This document shows positions 30,817 to 40,171 of a DNA stretch of 64,000 nt, piece by piece. The position numbers and the translations under genes were made by a program. Below the pieces are notes generated by a model, which worked only from the letters and a program-made list of their open reading frames with translations, did no database searches and was not told where the DNA came from. This stretch comes from Pseudomonadota bacterium (lineage in GTDB: Bacteria > Pseudomonadota > Alphaproteobacteria > Reyranellales > Reyranellaceae). The DNA lies in contig JAIUOX010000005.1 of NCBI GenBank assembly GCA_020160955.1, forward strand, positions 1 to 64,000, read 5' to 3'. How positions within the stretch are numbered: position 1 is the first letter of the stretch; the number at the start of each line of letters is the position of its first letter.

Positions 30817-30984
30817 CTACTTGATCTTCGATTCCTTGAAGACGACGTGCTTGCGCGCGACCGGGTCGTACTTCTTGAGCTCCAGCTTCTCGGTCTTGGT
30901 GCGCGGGTTCTTGCGCGTCACGTAGAAGAAGCCGGTGTCGGCGCTGGACACCATCTTGATGAGGATCGAGGTCGGCTTGGCCAT
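30817..30984 (-). CDS. rpmG: 50S ribosomal protein L33
   Basis: A 55-residue ribosomal protein. The start [18 protein letters not shown] and the end FKESKIK are characteristic, with the [20 protein letters not shown] core (split). It belongs to the zinc-free form, since it has no CxxC pairs. AGGGAA lies six bases before ATG 30984. It is followed by a terminator at 30739-30762. rpmG commonly sits at the end of the topA-rnr-DUF983 region in Alphaproteobacteria, which agrees with its position here. Confidence 0.97.
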   Translation of the reverse strand: MAKPTSILIKMVSSADTGFFYVTRKNPRTKTEKLELKKYDPVARKHVVFKESKIK

Positions 30985-31090
30985 GACGAGTTCCCTATGC
31001 CCGGACGGGCGAAATCTTGGAAGGGCGGCAAACTAGTCGCCCGCCCGGTTATGTCAAGCCTCCCCGGAACCGGCCGGGGAGCCACAAGGG

Positions 31091-32683
31091 CTAGTGGCGG
31101 GAGGCCTGCTGGGTCGCTGCCTGCACGGCATGGGCATAAAGGCCGCGGTCGCGCAGCAGCCGCAGGGCGATCTCGACGTCCTGTTCCGGGCTGTTGTCGC
31201 CCGGCGGGCAGATCTTGCGCAGGTCGGTGACCTCCTGCTGGGTCGGGTTGCGCAGCGCGTGCCAGCGCATCAGCGTGCCCTGGCTGGAATCGACCGAGCT
31301 GGCGTTCAGCTGGCCGGGCCCGCCGACCTTGGAGGTGCAGATGTTGGGCAGCACGCCCAGCTCGTTCCAGGTGTAGCCCGACGGCGCCTGCAGGCGGGAC
31401 CAGGTCAGGATCAGCTCGCCCTCGTTGGCCAGCCGAACCACCGTCTGGACCGTGCCCTTGCCATAGCTGGTGCTGCCGACGACCACGGCGCGGCCGCGGT
31501 CCTGCAGGGCGGCCGCGACGATCTCGGCGGCCGAGGCCGAGCCGCCGTTCATCAGCACGACGATCGGCAGTTCGGCGGTCTTGCCGCTGGCCGCGCTGCG
31601 GTAGGTCCGGCGGCTGTCTGGGTGGCGGCCGTTGGTCGAGAAGATCGTGCCGTTGTTGATGAACAGCTCCGACACCGTCTGGGCCTGGTCGAGCAGGCCG
31701 CCGCGGTTCGAGCGCATGTCGATGATCACGCCGGCGAGGTCCTTGCCGATCTCGGCCCGGGCCTTGTCCATCGCCGACTTGAGGTTGTCGGTCGTGGCGC
31801 TGTTGAAGCCGGTGAGGTGGATCAGCGCGATGTCGCCGCGGCGCTCGTAGACCACCGTCGTGGGGATGATGCGGCTGCGCTTCATGGCCAGCACCGCCTC
31901 GCTGCCATTCTCGCGGCGCACCGCCACCGAGACCGGCGCGCCGATGGCGCCGCGCAGCCGGTTCACGACGTCGCCCAGCGAGCGGTCGGCCATCGATTCG
32001 CCGTCGATCGCCACGATCTGGTCGCCGACCTGGACACCGGCCTTGCTGGCCGGCGAGCCGTCCTGGACAGCGCGGATCACGATCCTGCGGTCGTCGGTCC
32101 GCTCGACGGTGATGCCGACGCCGCCACCACCGTCGCGCTGGAAGCGGTTGTCGCGGGCCTCCTCGGGATCGGCGTAGCGGCTGTTGCGGTCGAGCTGCTT
32201 GGTCGTGGCCGTCATGGCCTCGCGGATCAGGGCCTGGCGGTCGCTGGCCTGCAGGGCCGGGGAGGCTTCGATCGAGCCGGCCATCAGCTCGGCCATCAGG
32301 GTGCCCCAGGCGCGGCCGTCGGCCGGGTCGGCCGGCGTCGGCCGGCTCAGGACCTCGCGGCCGTCGCGCTTGACGGTGAAGGTGCGGTCCGAGGTCTCCA
32401 GCGACATCGACGGGTCGGCGCTGGCGAAGCCGCGGTAGGTCTCGTTCGACAGGTTCCGGAAGTTCGGCTCGAACAGGTGCCGGTCACCGATCGCCCGGTA
32501 GGCCTGCAGCACGACCCGCTCGATGTTGGCGTCGGCGGCGGTCGAGGGATTGCGGGGCGCGCTGGCGCTCGCCTGCGGCGTCTCGGTCGAGGTGGCGCAG
32601 GAAACGACGAGACAGGACGCGACCAGGGCAGCTGCCGCGCGGGGCAGCGACTTCAGGATCAAAGGGATAAGCGACACTTCCAT
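31091..32683 (-). CDS. S41 family C-terminal-processing protease, lipoprotein
   Basis: A 530-residue serine protease of the CtpA/Tsp family. Signal with lipobox LVVSC, Cys29, suggests anchoring in the envelope. A PDZ domain begins near VGITVERTDD (189) and includes VQVGDQIVAIDGES. The protease core contains the catalytic dyad: Ser384 in NGGSASAAEI and Lys409 in TSYGKGTVQT, 25 residues apart as in Tsp. Likely role: trimming of periplasmic proteins. Lower-case features such as long N-terminal helical region (50-180) suggest partner binding. It lies 50 bases after the DUF983 gene on the same strand. Confidence 0.9.
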   Translation of the reverse strand: MEVSLIPLILKSLPRAAAALVASCLVVSCATSTETPQASASAPRNPSTAADANIERVVLQAYRAIGDRHLFEPNFRNLSNETYRGFASADPSMSLETSDRTFTVKRDGREVLSRPTPADPADGRAWGTLMAELMAGSIEASPALQASDRQALIREAMTATTKQLDRNSRYADPEEARDNRFQRDGGGGVGITVERTDDRRIVIRAVQDGSPASKAGVQVGDQIVAIDGESMADRSLGDVVNRLRGAIGAPVSVAVRRENGSEAVLAMKRSRIIPTTVVYERRGDIALIHLTGFNSATTDNLKSAMDKARAEIGKDLAGVIIDMRSNRGGLLDQAQTVSELFINNGTIFSTNGRHPDSRRTYRSAASGKTAELPIVVLMNGGSASAAEIVAAALQDRGRAVVVGSTSYGKGTVQTVVRLANEGELILTWSRLQAPSGYTWNELGVLPNICTSKVGGPGQLNASSVDSSQGTLMRWHALRNPTQQEVTDLRKICPPGDNSPEQDVEIALRLLRDRGLYAHAVQAATQQASRH

Positions 32684-32733
32684 ACCCAGCGGCGGCAAGC
32701 TTAGCACAGGCCGTCGGCGGGCGGCCACGACTC

Positions 32734-33132
32734 TCAGGCTGAAGGGTCGAAACTCCCGGTGGAAGGCTTGGGAGCGGCAATGCGATGCGCCCACAGCAGG
32801 GCGATCACGGCGCCCTTTATCCGCGGGAGAAGGAACAGGGCAAGGCCGACCGACAGGGGAAGCCACAACGCCGCATGCAGCCACAGCGGCGGCTCGCTGC
32901 CGTACTTCTCGAAGGCCAGCACCATCGGGACGACGATGTGGCCGACGATGAAGATCGTGAAGTAGGCGGGGGCGTCGTCGGCCCGGTAGGGCTCCAGCCC
33001 GAGGTCGCAGACCGGGCAGTGGCTGCGCATCTTGAGGAAGCTGCTGAACAGGGTGCCCTCGCCGCAGCGCGGGCACTTGCCGCGCCAGCCGCGCCAGATG
33101 CAGGTCCAGAAATCGGGGCGTTCCTCGTTCAT
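32734..33132 (-). CDS. DUF983 zinc-ribbon membrane protein
   Basis: A 132-residue protein. The N-terminal zinc ribbon has Cys20-x2-Cys23 (CPRCGEGTLF) and Cys39-x2-Cys42 (CPVCDLG). Two hydrophobic segments follow (about 55-75 and 80-105). The family is widespread beside rnr in Alphaproteobacteria; its function is unknown. Start is uncertain: ATG 33132 or GTG 33138, neither with an ideal Shine-Dalgarno. It follows rnr by 22 bases and is probably in the same transcript. Confidence 0.88.
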   Translation of the reverse strand: MNEERPDFWTCIWRGWRGKCPRCGEGTLFSSFLKMRSHCPVCDLGLEPYRADDAPAYFTIFIVGHIVVPMVLAFEKYGSEPPLWLHAALWLPLSVGLALFLLPRIKGAVIALLWAHRIAAPKPSTGSFDPSA

Positions 33133-33154
33133 CGGCACAGCATGGAGACTCCCC

Positions 33155-35425
33155 TCAGCGCCGTCGTCGCGACCCTTTGTCCTTCGGCCCCTTGCGGTGC
33201 GCGACCGGACGCCGCGGCGGCGCGCGCCCGGGACGCCCGTGGTGGACGCCGCGCGGCAGGGCCTGGCGCTCGACCCGCTCGATCACGTCGACGATCTCGA
33301 ACAGCAGCCCGCCAGTGGCGACGTCGGCCTCGACCAGCTTGAAACGCAGCCGGTCGCCCAGCCCGAAGGTCTCGCCGGTCCGTTCGCCGACCAGCATCTG
33401 GCGGCCCTCGTCGTGGCGGAAGAATTCCTGCCCGAGCGAGCGGATGGGGACCAGCCCGTCGGCGCCGGTGGCGTCGAGGGCGGCGAACAGGCCGAACCGG
33501 GTGACGCTGGTGACGCGCCCGGGGAAGGTCGCGCCGACATGGCCAGCCATGAAGGCGGCGACATAACGGTCCATGGCGCCGCGCTCGGCGGCGACGGCGC
33601 GGCGCTCGCACATCGACAGGTGCTCGCCGAACTCGTGGAAGCGACCCTTGTCGGCGTCCGGCAGGCCGCCGTCGCCCAGCCCGTAGGCCGAGATCAGCGC
33701 CCGGTGCACGACGAGGTCGGGGTAGCGGCGGATCGGCGACGTGAAGTGGGCGTAGCGCGACAGGGCGAGGCCGAAGTGGCCGAGATTGTCCGGGCTGTAG
33801 ACCGCCTGGCTCTGGCTGCGCAGCATGGTCTCGTTGACCAGCCGCGCCACCGGCTTGTCGGCGACCTGGTGCAGGATGCGGTTGAGGTCGCCCGGCCGGA
33901 CCCGCGGACCGGGCGGCAGGCCGACGCCCAGCGTGCCGAGGAACTCGCGCAGCCCCTCGATCTTGGCAGCGTCAGGCTGGTCGTGGACGCGGTACAGGCA
34001 GGGCTGGTGGCGCTGCTCCAGCGCCTGAGCCGCGGCGACGTTGGCCAGCACCATGAATTCCTCGATCAGCTTGTGGCTGTCGAGCCGCTCGCGGGTGCCG
34101 ATCTCGGCGATCCGGCCGTCCTCGCCCAGCGTCACCTTGCGCTCCGGCAGGTCGAGGTCGAGGGCGCCGCGCTGCTCGCGCGCCGCCAGCAGGACGTGGA
34201 AGGCGGCGTAGAGCGGTCGCACCACGTCGTTCATCAGCGGCGCGATCTCGGCGTCGGGCCAGCCGTCCTGCGCCCGCTGGATACGGTTGTAGGTGAGGCG
34301 CGCGGCCGAGCGGATCAGGGCGCGGTGGAAGCGGTGACGCTTGAGGCTGCCGGACCCGTCGATCCACATCTCGGCGACCAGCACCGGCCGGTCCTCGTGC
34401 GGCACCAGCGAGCACCAGTGGTTGGACAGCGCCTCGGGCAGCATCGGCACGACGCGGTCGGGAAAGTAGACCGAGGTGCCGCGGCGGTAGGCGGCGCGGT
34501 CGAGCGGGCGGTCCGGGCGCACGTACCAGGCGACATCGGCGATCGCCACGAGGATGCGCCAGCCGCCGGGATGGCCGGGGTCGGGCTCGGCGAACACCGC
34601 GTCGTCGAAATCGCGGGCGTCCTCGCCGTCGATCGTGACCAGCGGCGTGTCGCGCAGGTCGAGCCGGTCGCCGAGCGGCGCGGCGCGCGAGCGTTCGGCC
34701 TCCTCCAGGGCGGCGGCCGGGAACTCGACCGGGATGTCGTTGGCGGCGATCGAGATCAGGCTGACGGTGCGCGGGTCGCTCATCGCGCCGACGACCTCGA
34801 GCACGCGGGCGCGCCGCGACAGCGCGGTCCCGGTCGCCTCGACCCAGACGATGTCGCCCGGCCGAGCGTCGTTGCGGTCGGCGGCGCGGATGTCGAACGA
34901 CTGGCGCAGCTTGCGGTCGGTCGGCGTCACGAGGCCGAGGCCGCCGCGGCCCGGCGGCTCCTCGTACAGGCCTAGGATGCGCCGCGCGCCGCTGCCGAGC
35001 CGGCGGATGATCCGTGCCTCGTAGGTCGCCTTGCCGCGCCGCTTGAGCGAGGCCAGCACGCGGTCGCCGACGGCGGGGGCGGGGACGCCGCGGGTCGCCT
35101 GCGGCACGATCTCGATGCGCGGCGCGGGGCCGTCGGTCTCCTCGTCGTGCTTGCGCGGCACGGCGAGCAGGTGGCCGTCGTCGTCGACCGAGACGATCTC
35201 GAGCACCGCGATGTCGGTCAGCGCCTGCGGGTCCTTGAAGGTCTTGGCGCGGTCGGCGGCGATGTCGCCCGAGTCGCGCAGGTCGCGCAGCAGTTCCTTG
35301 AGCTCGATGCGCTGGTCGCCCTTCAGCCCGTAGGCCCGCGCGATCTCGCGCTTGCCCACCGGAGTGGCGCTTTCCCTGATGAAGGCCAGCAGTTCGTCGC
35401 GGGTCGGGACGCGGCCCTTAGCCAT
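33155..35425 (-). CDS. rnr: Ribonuclease R
   Basis: Processive 3'-5' exoribonuclease for structured RNA. 756 residues: a short N-terminal helix-turn-helix region, cold-shock domains, the RNB catalytic domain with TIDGEDARDFDDAVFAE (metal Asp residues) near residue 265, and a C-terminal S1 domain starting around residue 640. The end is Arg/Lys-rich. The gene overlaps topA by eight bases: rnr ATG 35425 lies in the last codons of topA, so the two are translationally coupled. Confidence 0.96.
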   Translation of the reverse strand: MAKGRVPTRDELLAFIRESATPVGKREIARAYGLKGDQRIELKELLRDLRDSGDIAADRAKTFKDPQALTDIAVLEIVSVDDDGHLLAVPRKHDEETDGPAPRIEIVPQATRGVPAPAVGDRVLASLKRRGKATYEARIIRRLGSGARRILGLYEEPPGRGGLGLVTPTDRKLRQSFDIRAADRNDARPGDIVWVEATGTALSRRARVLEVVGAMSDPRTVSLISIAANDIPVEFPAAALEEAERSRAAPLGDRLDLRDTPLVTIDGEDARDFDDAVFAEPDPGHPGGWRILVAIADVAWYVRPDRPLDRAAYRRGTSVYFPDRVVPMLPEALSNHWCSLVPHEDRPVLVAEMWIDGSGSLKRHRFHRALIRSAARLTYNRIQRAQDGWPDAEIAPLMNDVVRPLYAAFHVLLAAREQRGALDLDLPERKVTLGEDGRIAEIGTRERLDSHKLIEEFMVLANVAAAQALEQRHQPCLYRVHDQPDAAKIEGLREFLGTLGVGLPPGPRVRPGDLNRILHQVADKPVARLVNETMLRSQSQAVYSPDNLGHFGLALSRYAHFTSPIRRYPDLVVHRALISAYGLGDGGLPDADKGRFHEFGEHLSMCERRAVAAERGAMDRYVAAFMAGHVGATFPGRVTSVTRFGLFAALDATGADGLVPIRSLGQEFFRHDEGRQMLVGERTGETFGLGDRLRFKLVEADVATGGLLFEIVDVIERVERQALPRGVHHGRPGRAPPRRPVAHRKGPKDKGSRRRR

Positions 35426-38117
35426 CGGTGCCGGTGCGCGGCGGCGGCTCGCCGCCGTCGGCCTTCCTGGCCTTGGGGGCAGCCTTCTTCTTCGCGGCCG
35501 CCTTCTTGCGCGCCGGCTTGGCGGGCTTGGCCGCGTCGTTGGCGGCGGCGGGCGCGGCCTTGCGGGCGCGCGCCGGCGCCTTCTTCTTGCCCCCGCCCTT
35601 GGCGGCCCGCTCGGCGAGCAGCGCGACCGCCTGCTCGAGCGTCAGCTCGTCCGGCTTGAGGTCGCGCGGCACCGTGGCGTTGACGCCGCCGTGCTTGACG
35701 TAGGGACCGTAGCGACCCTCGAACAGCTCGACCGGCGCCTCGTCGGCGGGGTGCTTGCCGATGGTGCGCAGCGCCTTGGCGGCGGCGCGGCCGCGGCCCG
35801 GCGCCTTGGCCTCGGCCAGCAGCGCCACGGCGCGGTTCATGCCGATCTCGAGCACGCTCTCGTCCGGCGGGATCGTCTTGTACTTGGCGCCGTGCCGGAC
35901 GTAGGGGCCGAAGCGGCCGACGCCGGCCAGGATCGGTTCTCCGTCGTCGGGATGCGGGCCGAGCTCGCGCGGCAGCGCGAGGATCGCCAGCGCCTTCTCG
36001 AGCGTGACGTCGTCCGGCGTCATGCCCTTGAGCAGCGACGCGCGCTTGGGCTTCTCCTTGCCCTCCGGCTCGCCGAGCTGGATGTACAGGCCGTACGGGC
36101 CGTTGCGCAGCGTGACGTCCTTGCCGGTGACCGGGTCGGTGCCCAGCAGCTTCGGGCCTTCGAGATTGGCGCCCGACGTGTCGTTGGGATCGACGATGCC
36201 GAGCTTCCGGGTGAAGCGGCACTCCGGGTAGTTCGAGCAGCCGATGAAGGCGCCGAACTTGCCGAGCTTCAGGCCGAGCCGGCCGTCGGCGCAGGACGGG
36301 CAGACGCGCGGGCTCTTGCCGCCGTTGTCGTTGGCCGGAAAGAAGTGGGGGCCGAGCTCCTCGTCGAGCTTGTCGAGCACTTCCTTGACGCGCAGTTCCT
36401 TGGTCTCGCCGACCGCCGCCGAGAAGGCCTTCCAGAACTCGCGCAGGACCTGGCGCCAGTCGATCTTGCCGTCCGAGATCTCGTCCAGCTCGTCCTCGAG
36501 GTGGGCGGTGAAGTTGTACTCGACGTAGCGCGGGAAGTAGGTCTGCAGGAACGCCGTGACGATGCGGCCGCGGTCCTCGGGCACGAAGCGCTTGCGGTCG
36601 ATGCGGACGTAGCTGCGGCGCTGCAGGACCTCGATGATCGAGGCGTAGGTCGAGGGCCGGCCGATGCCGAGCTCCTCGAGCTTCTTGACGAGGCTGGCCT
36701 CGGAGTAGCGCGGCGGCGGCTCGGTGAAGTGCTGCTCGGGCAGCACCTCGCGGCGCTCCAGCCCCTCGTCCTGCTGGACGTCCGGCAGGATCGTGGCGCC
36801 GTCCTCGCCGTCTTCCGCCTGCTCGTCCTTGCCCTCGTCGTACAAGGTGAGGAAGCCGTTGAACCTGATCACCGAGCCGGTGGCGCGCAGCTGCACGGTC
36901 TTGTCGGCGCTGGCGATGTCGACCGTCACCTGGTCGAGCACGGCGCTTTCCATCTGGCTGGCGACGGTGCGCTTCCAGATCAGCTCGTAGAGGCCGAGCT
37001 GGTCGCGGTCGAGGTAGGGGGCCACGTCCTGCGGCAGGCGGAACAGGTCGGTCGGGCGGATCGCCTCGTGGGCTTCCTGCGCGTTCTTGGCCTTCGACGT
37101 GTAGACGCGCGGCTGCGCCGGCCGGTAGTTCGCGCCGTAGCGCTGCTCGATCAGCTGCCGGGTCTGGCCGATCGCCTCCGGCGCCAGCTGCACGCCGTCG
37201 GTTCGCATGTAGGTGATCAGGCCGACCGTCTCGCCGCCGATGTCGACGCCCTCGTACAGCTTCTGCGCGATGCGCATGGCGGTGGCGGCGCCGAGGCCGA
37301 GCTTGCGGCTGGCCTCCTGCTGCAGGGTCGAGGTGATGAAGGGCGGCGGCGGGTTGCGGCGGACCTGGCGGCGGTCGATCGACGCCACCTGGAAGGCGCG
37401 GCGCTCGATCTCTCGCTGCGCCTGCTCGGCGCGCTCGCGGGTGTCGAGGTCGAACTTGTCGAGCTTGCGGCCGTCGAGGTGGGTGAGGCGGGCCTTCAGG
37501 GTCTGCTTCTTGGCCGTGCCGAACACGACGTCGACCGTCCAGTACTCGCGGCTCTTGAAGACCTCGATCTCGGCCTCGCGCTCGCAGATCAGGCGCAGCG
37601 CCACCGACTGGACGCGGCCGGCCGAGCGGCTGCCCGGCAGCTTGCGCCACAGCACCGGCGACAGGGTGAAGCCGACCAGGTAGTCGAGCGCACGGCGGGC
37701 CATGTAGGCGTCGATGAGGTCCTGGTCGAGGTCGCGCGGGTGGGCGACGGCGTCGAGCACGGACTGCTTGGTGATGGCGTTGAAGGTGACGCGCTTCACG
37801 TCGACCCCGTCCAGCACCTTCTTCTTCTTGAGGATGTCACGGACGTGCCAGGAGATCGCCTCGCCCTCGCGATCCGGGTCGGTGGCGAGGTAGAGCCGGC
37901 CGCCCTGCTTCAGGGCCTGGGCGATGGCGTCGATGCGCTTCTGCGACTGGGAGTCGACCTCCCAGTCCATCGCGAAGTCCTCGTCCGGGCGGACCGAGCC
38001 ATCCTTGGGCGGCAGGTCGCGGACATGGCCGTACGAGGCCAGCACGGTGTAGCCGGGGCCGAGGTACTTCCCAATGGTCTTCGCCTTGGCCGGGGACTCG
38101 ACGACCAGCACGTCCAT
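35418..38117 (-). CDS. topA: DNA topoisomerase I
   Basis: Relaxes negative supercoils via a 5'-phosphotyrosine. 899 residues. TOPRIM domain begins VLVVESPAKAKTIGKYLG, with TDPDREGEAISWH. Catalytic Tyr303 lies in LITYMRTDG. A four-Cys zinc finger follows near residue 590 (CPSC ... CSNYPEC), then several short topo_C_Zn-like repeats with GxFGPYVKHG elements. The last 50 residues are Ala/Lys-rich. The region between dprA and topA (38118-38167) is AT-rich by local standards and may carry its own promoter. Confidence 0.97.
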   Translation of the reverse strand: MDVLVVESPAKAKTIGKYLGPGYTVLASYGHVRDLPPKDGSVRPDEDFAMDWEVDSQSQKRIDAIAQALKQGGRLYLATDPDREGEAISWHVRDILKKKKVLDGVDVKRVTFNAITKQSVLDAVAHPRDLDQDLIDAYMARRALDYLVGFTLSPVLWRKLPGSRSAGRVQSVALRLICEREAEIEVFKSREYWTVDVVFGTAKKQTLKARLTHLDGRKLDKFDLDTRERAEQAQREIERRAFQVASIDRRQVRRNPPPPFITSTLQQEASRKLGLGAATAMRIAQKLYEGVDIGGETVGLITYMRTDGVQLAPEAIGQTRQLIEQRYGANYRPAQPRVYTSKAKNAQEAHEAIRPTDLFRLPQDVAPYLDRDQLGLYELIWKRTVASQMESAVLDQVTVDIASADKTVQLRATGSVIRFNGFLTLYDEGKDEQAEDGEDGATILPDVQQDEGLERREVLPEQHFTEPPPRYSEASLVKKLEELGIGRPSTYASIIEVLQRRSYVRIDRKRFVPEDRGRIVTAFLQTYFPRYVEYNFTAHLEDELDEISDGKIDWRQVLREFWKAFSAAVGETKELRVKEVLDKLDEELGPHFFPANDNGGKSPRVCPSCADGRLGLKLGKFGAFIGCSNYPECRFTRKLGIVDPNDTSGANLEGPKLLGTDPVTGKDVTLRNGPYGLYIQLGEPEGKEKPKRASLLKGMTPDDVTLEKALAILALPRELGPHPDDGEPILAGVGRFGPYVRHGAKYKTIPPDESVLEIGMNRAVALLAEAKAPGRGRAAAKALRTIGKHPADEAPVELFEGRYGPYVKHGGVNATVPRDLKPDELTLEQAVALLAERAAKGGGKKKAPARARKAAPAAANDAAKPAKPARKKAAAKKKAAPKARKADGGEPPPRTGTDG

Positions 38118-38162
38118 CGTCGGATCTGCTCCAGTAAAACTTTAAGAACCGGAGCTAAATCA

Positions 38163-38176
38163 CTGATCTAGATCAG
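38163..38176. promoter_or_regulatory. Perfect 14-base palindrome at the dprA-topA junction
   Basis: CTGATCTAGATCAG, self-complementary over its whole length. It includes the dprA stop codon and lies 46 bases before the topA start. It could be an operator for topA, but no second copy or matched regulator is visible. Confidence 0.35.
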
Positions 38177-39190
38177 AGATACTCGGTTACCCCGGTGCCT
38201 TTCGAGGCGGCCCTCCAGCTCGAGGGCCAGCAGGACCTCCGCGACGGAGGCGGCGGACACTTGGCACCGGCGTACCAGTTCGTCAACCGGGGTGGGCACC
38301 GCGCCGAGCGCGGCGAGGACCTCGGCGGCTCCCGGAAGGCTTGGCTTTTCCCGTTGTTTTACAGGGACTTGAGAGACGGTTCGGGACGCGCCGAGCACGC
38401 TGAGAATATCGTTCAGGTCCCGGGTCAGGATGGCCCCATCGCGGATCAGGGTATTCGAACCGGCGTAGCGCGGGTCGGCCGGGGAGCCGGGAATGACGAA
38501 GACCTCGCGCCCCTGCTCGGCGGCCCGGTGGGCGGTGATCAGCGAGCCCGAGCGGGCGGCCGCCTCGATCACGACGATGCCGCGCGACAGGCCGCTGACG
38601 ATCCGGTTGCGGCGTGGAAAGGCCCGGGCGACCGGCGGCGCTCCCCACGGCTGCTCGGCCAGCAGCAGCCCGGTACGGGCGATCTCGCGATGCAGGGCGG
38701 CGTTCTGCGGCGGGTAGACCTGGTCGATGCCGCCGGCCAGCACCGCCACCGTGCCCGTCGGCAGCGCCGCCTGGTGGGCGGCGGCGTCGATGCCGCGGGC
38801 GAGCCCCGAGGCGACGACGAACCCGGCCGCGCCCAGGCCGCGCGCCAGTTCGGTCGCGAACCGGCAGCCGACCACCGAGGCTTGCCGGGCGCCGACGATG
38901 GCCACCGCCGGGCGGGCGAGCAGGGCGGGATCGCCGATCGCCGACAGGACCGGCGGGGTGTCGGGCAGGGCGGCCAGCGCCGGCGGGTAGTCCGGATCGC
39001 CCAGCACCAGGAAGCGGCCGCCCGCCGCCGCCAGCCGGTCGTGCTCCTGCTCGACGTCGCGGACGCTGGCGACGGGCAGGCCGGCGCAGGCCGCAACGGC
39101 CGATCCGAAATGGGCCAGTGCCTCCTGGAACGCGACGGCGCCGACCCGGGGCGCGCGGGCGAGACGCAGGCGGGCAAGACGTTCGGGCAT
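38168..39190 (-). CDS. dprA: DNA-processing protein DprA
   Basis: Loads RecA onto incoming single-stranded DNA during transformation. 340 residues. The Rossmann-like core has VAIVGARQASVVGCRFA, ASGLARGIDAAAHQAAL and VLAGGIDQVYPPQN. A C-terminal winged helix starts near residue 280 (VPTPVDELVRRCQVSAASVAEVLL). ATG 39190 is the only good start; no start codon lies further upstream in frame before the open frame runs into the permease gene, and the Shine-Dalgarno is weak. It is first in the dprA-topA-rnr-DUF983 run. Confidence 0.95.
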   Translation of the reverse strand: MPERLARLRLARAPRVGAVAFQEALAHFGSAVAACAGLPVASVRDVEQEHDRLAAAGGRFLVLGDPDYPPALAALPDTPPVLSAIGDPALLARPAVAIVGARQASVVGCRFATELARGLGAAGFVVASGLARGIDAAAHQAALPTGTVAVLAGGIDQVYPPQNAALHREIARTGLLLAEQPWGAPPVARAFPRRNRIVSGLSRGIVVIEAAARSGSLITAHRAAEQGREVFVIPGSPADPRYAGSNTLIRDGAILTRDLNDILSVLGASRTVSQVPVKQREKPSLPGAAEVLAALGAVPTPVDELVRRCQVSAASVAEVLLALELEGRLERHRGNRVSLI

Positions 39191-39240
39191 GCCCGACAGT
39201 AGGACTGTGCCGGCGGACGGTAAATCAACCGGAAGTTGAA

Positions 39241-40161
39241 TCAGCGCAGCTTGGGATTGAGCGCGTCGCGCAGCCAGTCGCCCAGCAGGTTCACCGCCAG
39301 CGACAGGATCACCAGCGCCGCCGCCGGGAAGATCGCGATCCACCATTCGCCGGAGAACAGGAAGGCGTTGCCGATGCGGATCAGCGTGCCGAGCGACGGC
39401 TGGGTCGGCGGCATGCCGACGCCGAGGTAGGACAGCGACGCCTCGGCGATGATTGCCAGCGCCAGCTCGATGGTGGCGATCACCAGCACCGGCCCCCAGG
39501 CGTTGGGCAGGACGTGGGCCAGCGCGATCCGCGCGCCGGGCACGCCGATGATGCGCGCGGCGTTGACGTAGTCCTTGTTCTTCTCGGCCAGCGTGGTGGC
39601 GCGGGTGACGCGCGCGAATTGCGGCCAGTAGGCGAAGCCGATCGCCAGCACCAGCACCCAGATCGCGATTTCCTCGTGGACGTTCTTCGGCAGCGCGGCC
39701 CGCGCCACGCCGTCGAGCGTCAGGGCGATCAGGATTGCCGGCACCGTCAGCTGGATGTCGGCGAGGCGCATGACGATGGCGTCGGCCCAGCCGCCGCGGA
39801 AGCCGGCCAGCAGGCCGAGCAGCACGCCGGTGGTCACCGACAGCACGATCGCCGCCAGCCCGATCATCAGCGAGACGCGGGTGCCGTACAGGATCGCCGA
39901 CAGCACATCGCGTCCCTGGTTGTCGGTGCCGAGCAGGTGGGCCGTGCTGCCGCCCGAGGCCCAGGCCGGCGGCGTGAAGGCATCCATCAGGTTGAGCGAC
40001 TTCACGTCGAACGGATTGTAGGGCGCGACCCACGGCGCGAAGACCGCGCCGCCGAAGAACAGCAGGGTCACGACCGCGGCGCCGACCGTCAGCGGCGAGC
40101 GCCGGAAGCTCCACCACAGGTCGGACTCGCGCAGCCGCGAGAACAGGGTCGTGTCGCTCAT
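39241..40161 (-). CDS. ABC transporter permease, DppC/OppC type
   Basis: A 306-residue inner-membrane subunit of a dipeptide/oligopeptide-class importer. A cytoplasmic N-terminal helix, then six hydrophobic segments. The DppC-typical HLLGTDNQGRDVLSAILYGTR lies near residues 75-95, and the ATPase-contact EAA-type loop ARIIGVPGARIALAHVLPN near 195-213. It belongs with the DppB-type permease at 41353 and the binding protein at 42432, but an MFS gene separates the two permeases. It starts ten bases after the MFS stop. Confidence 0.93.
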   Translation of the reverse strand: MSDTTLFSRLRESDLWWSFRRSPLTVGAAVVTLLFFGGAVFAPWVAPYNPFDVKSLNLMDAFTPPAWASGGSTAHLLGTDNQGRDVLSAILYGTRVSLMIGLAAIVLSVTTGVLLGLLAGFRGGWADAIVMRLADIQLTVPAILIALTLDGVARAALPKNVHEEIAIWVLVLAIGFAYWPQFARVTRATTLAEKNKDYVNAARIIGVPGARIALAHVLPNAWGPVLVIATIELALAIIAEASLSYLGVGMPPTQPSLGTLIRIGNAFLFSGEWWIAIFPAAALVILSLAVNLLGDWLRDALNPKLR

Positions 40162-40171
40162 CGCGGCGCCC

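Noticed and set aside
31091-33076. A long frame joining DUF983-region sequence to the S41 protease
   Set aside because: The upstream part is an out-of-frame reading of the DUF983 gene. The protease has its own signal peptide and lipobox from ATG 32683.
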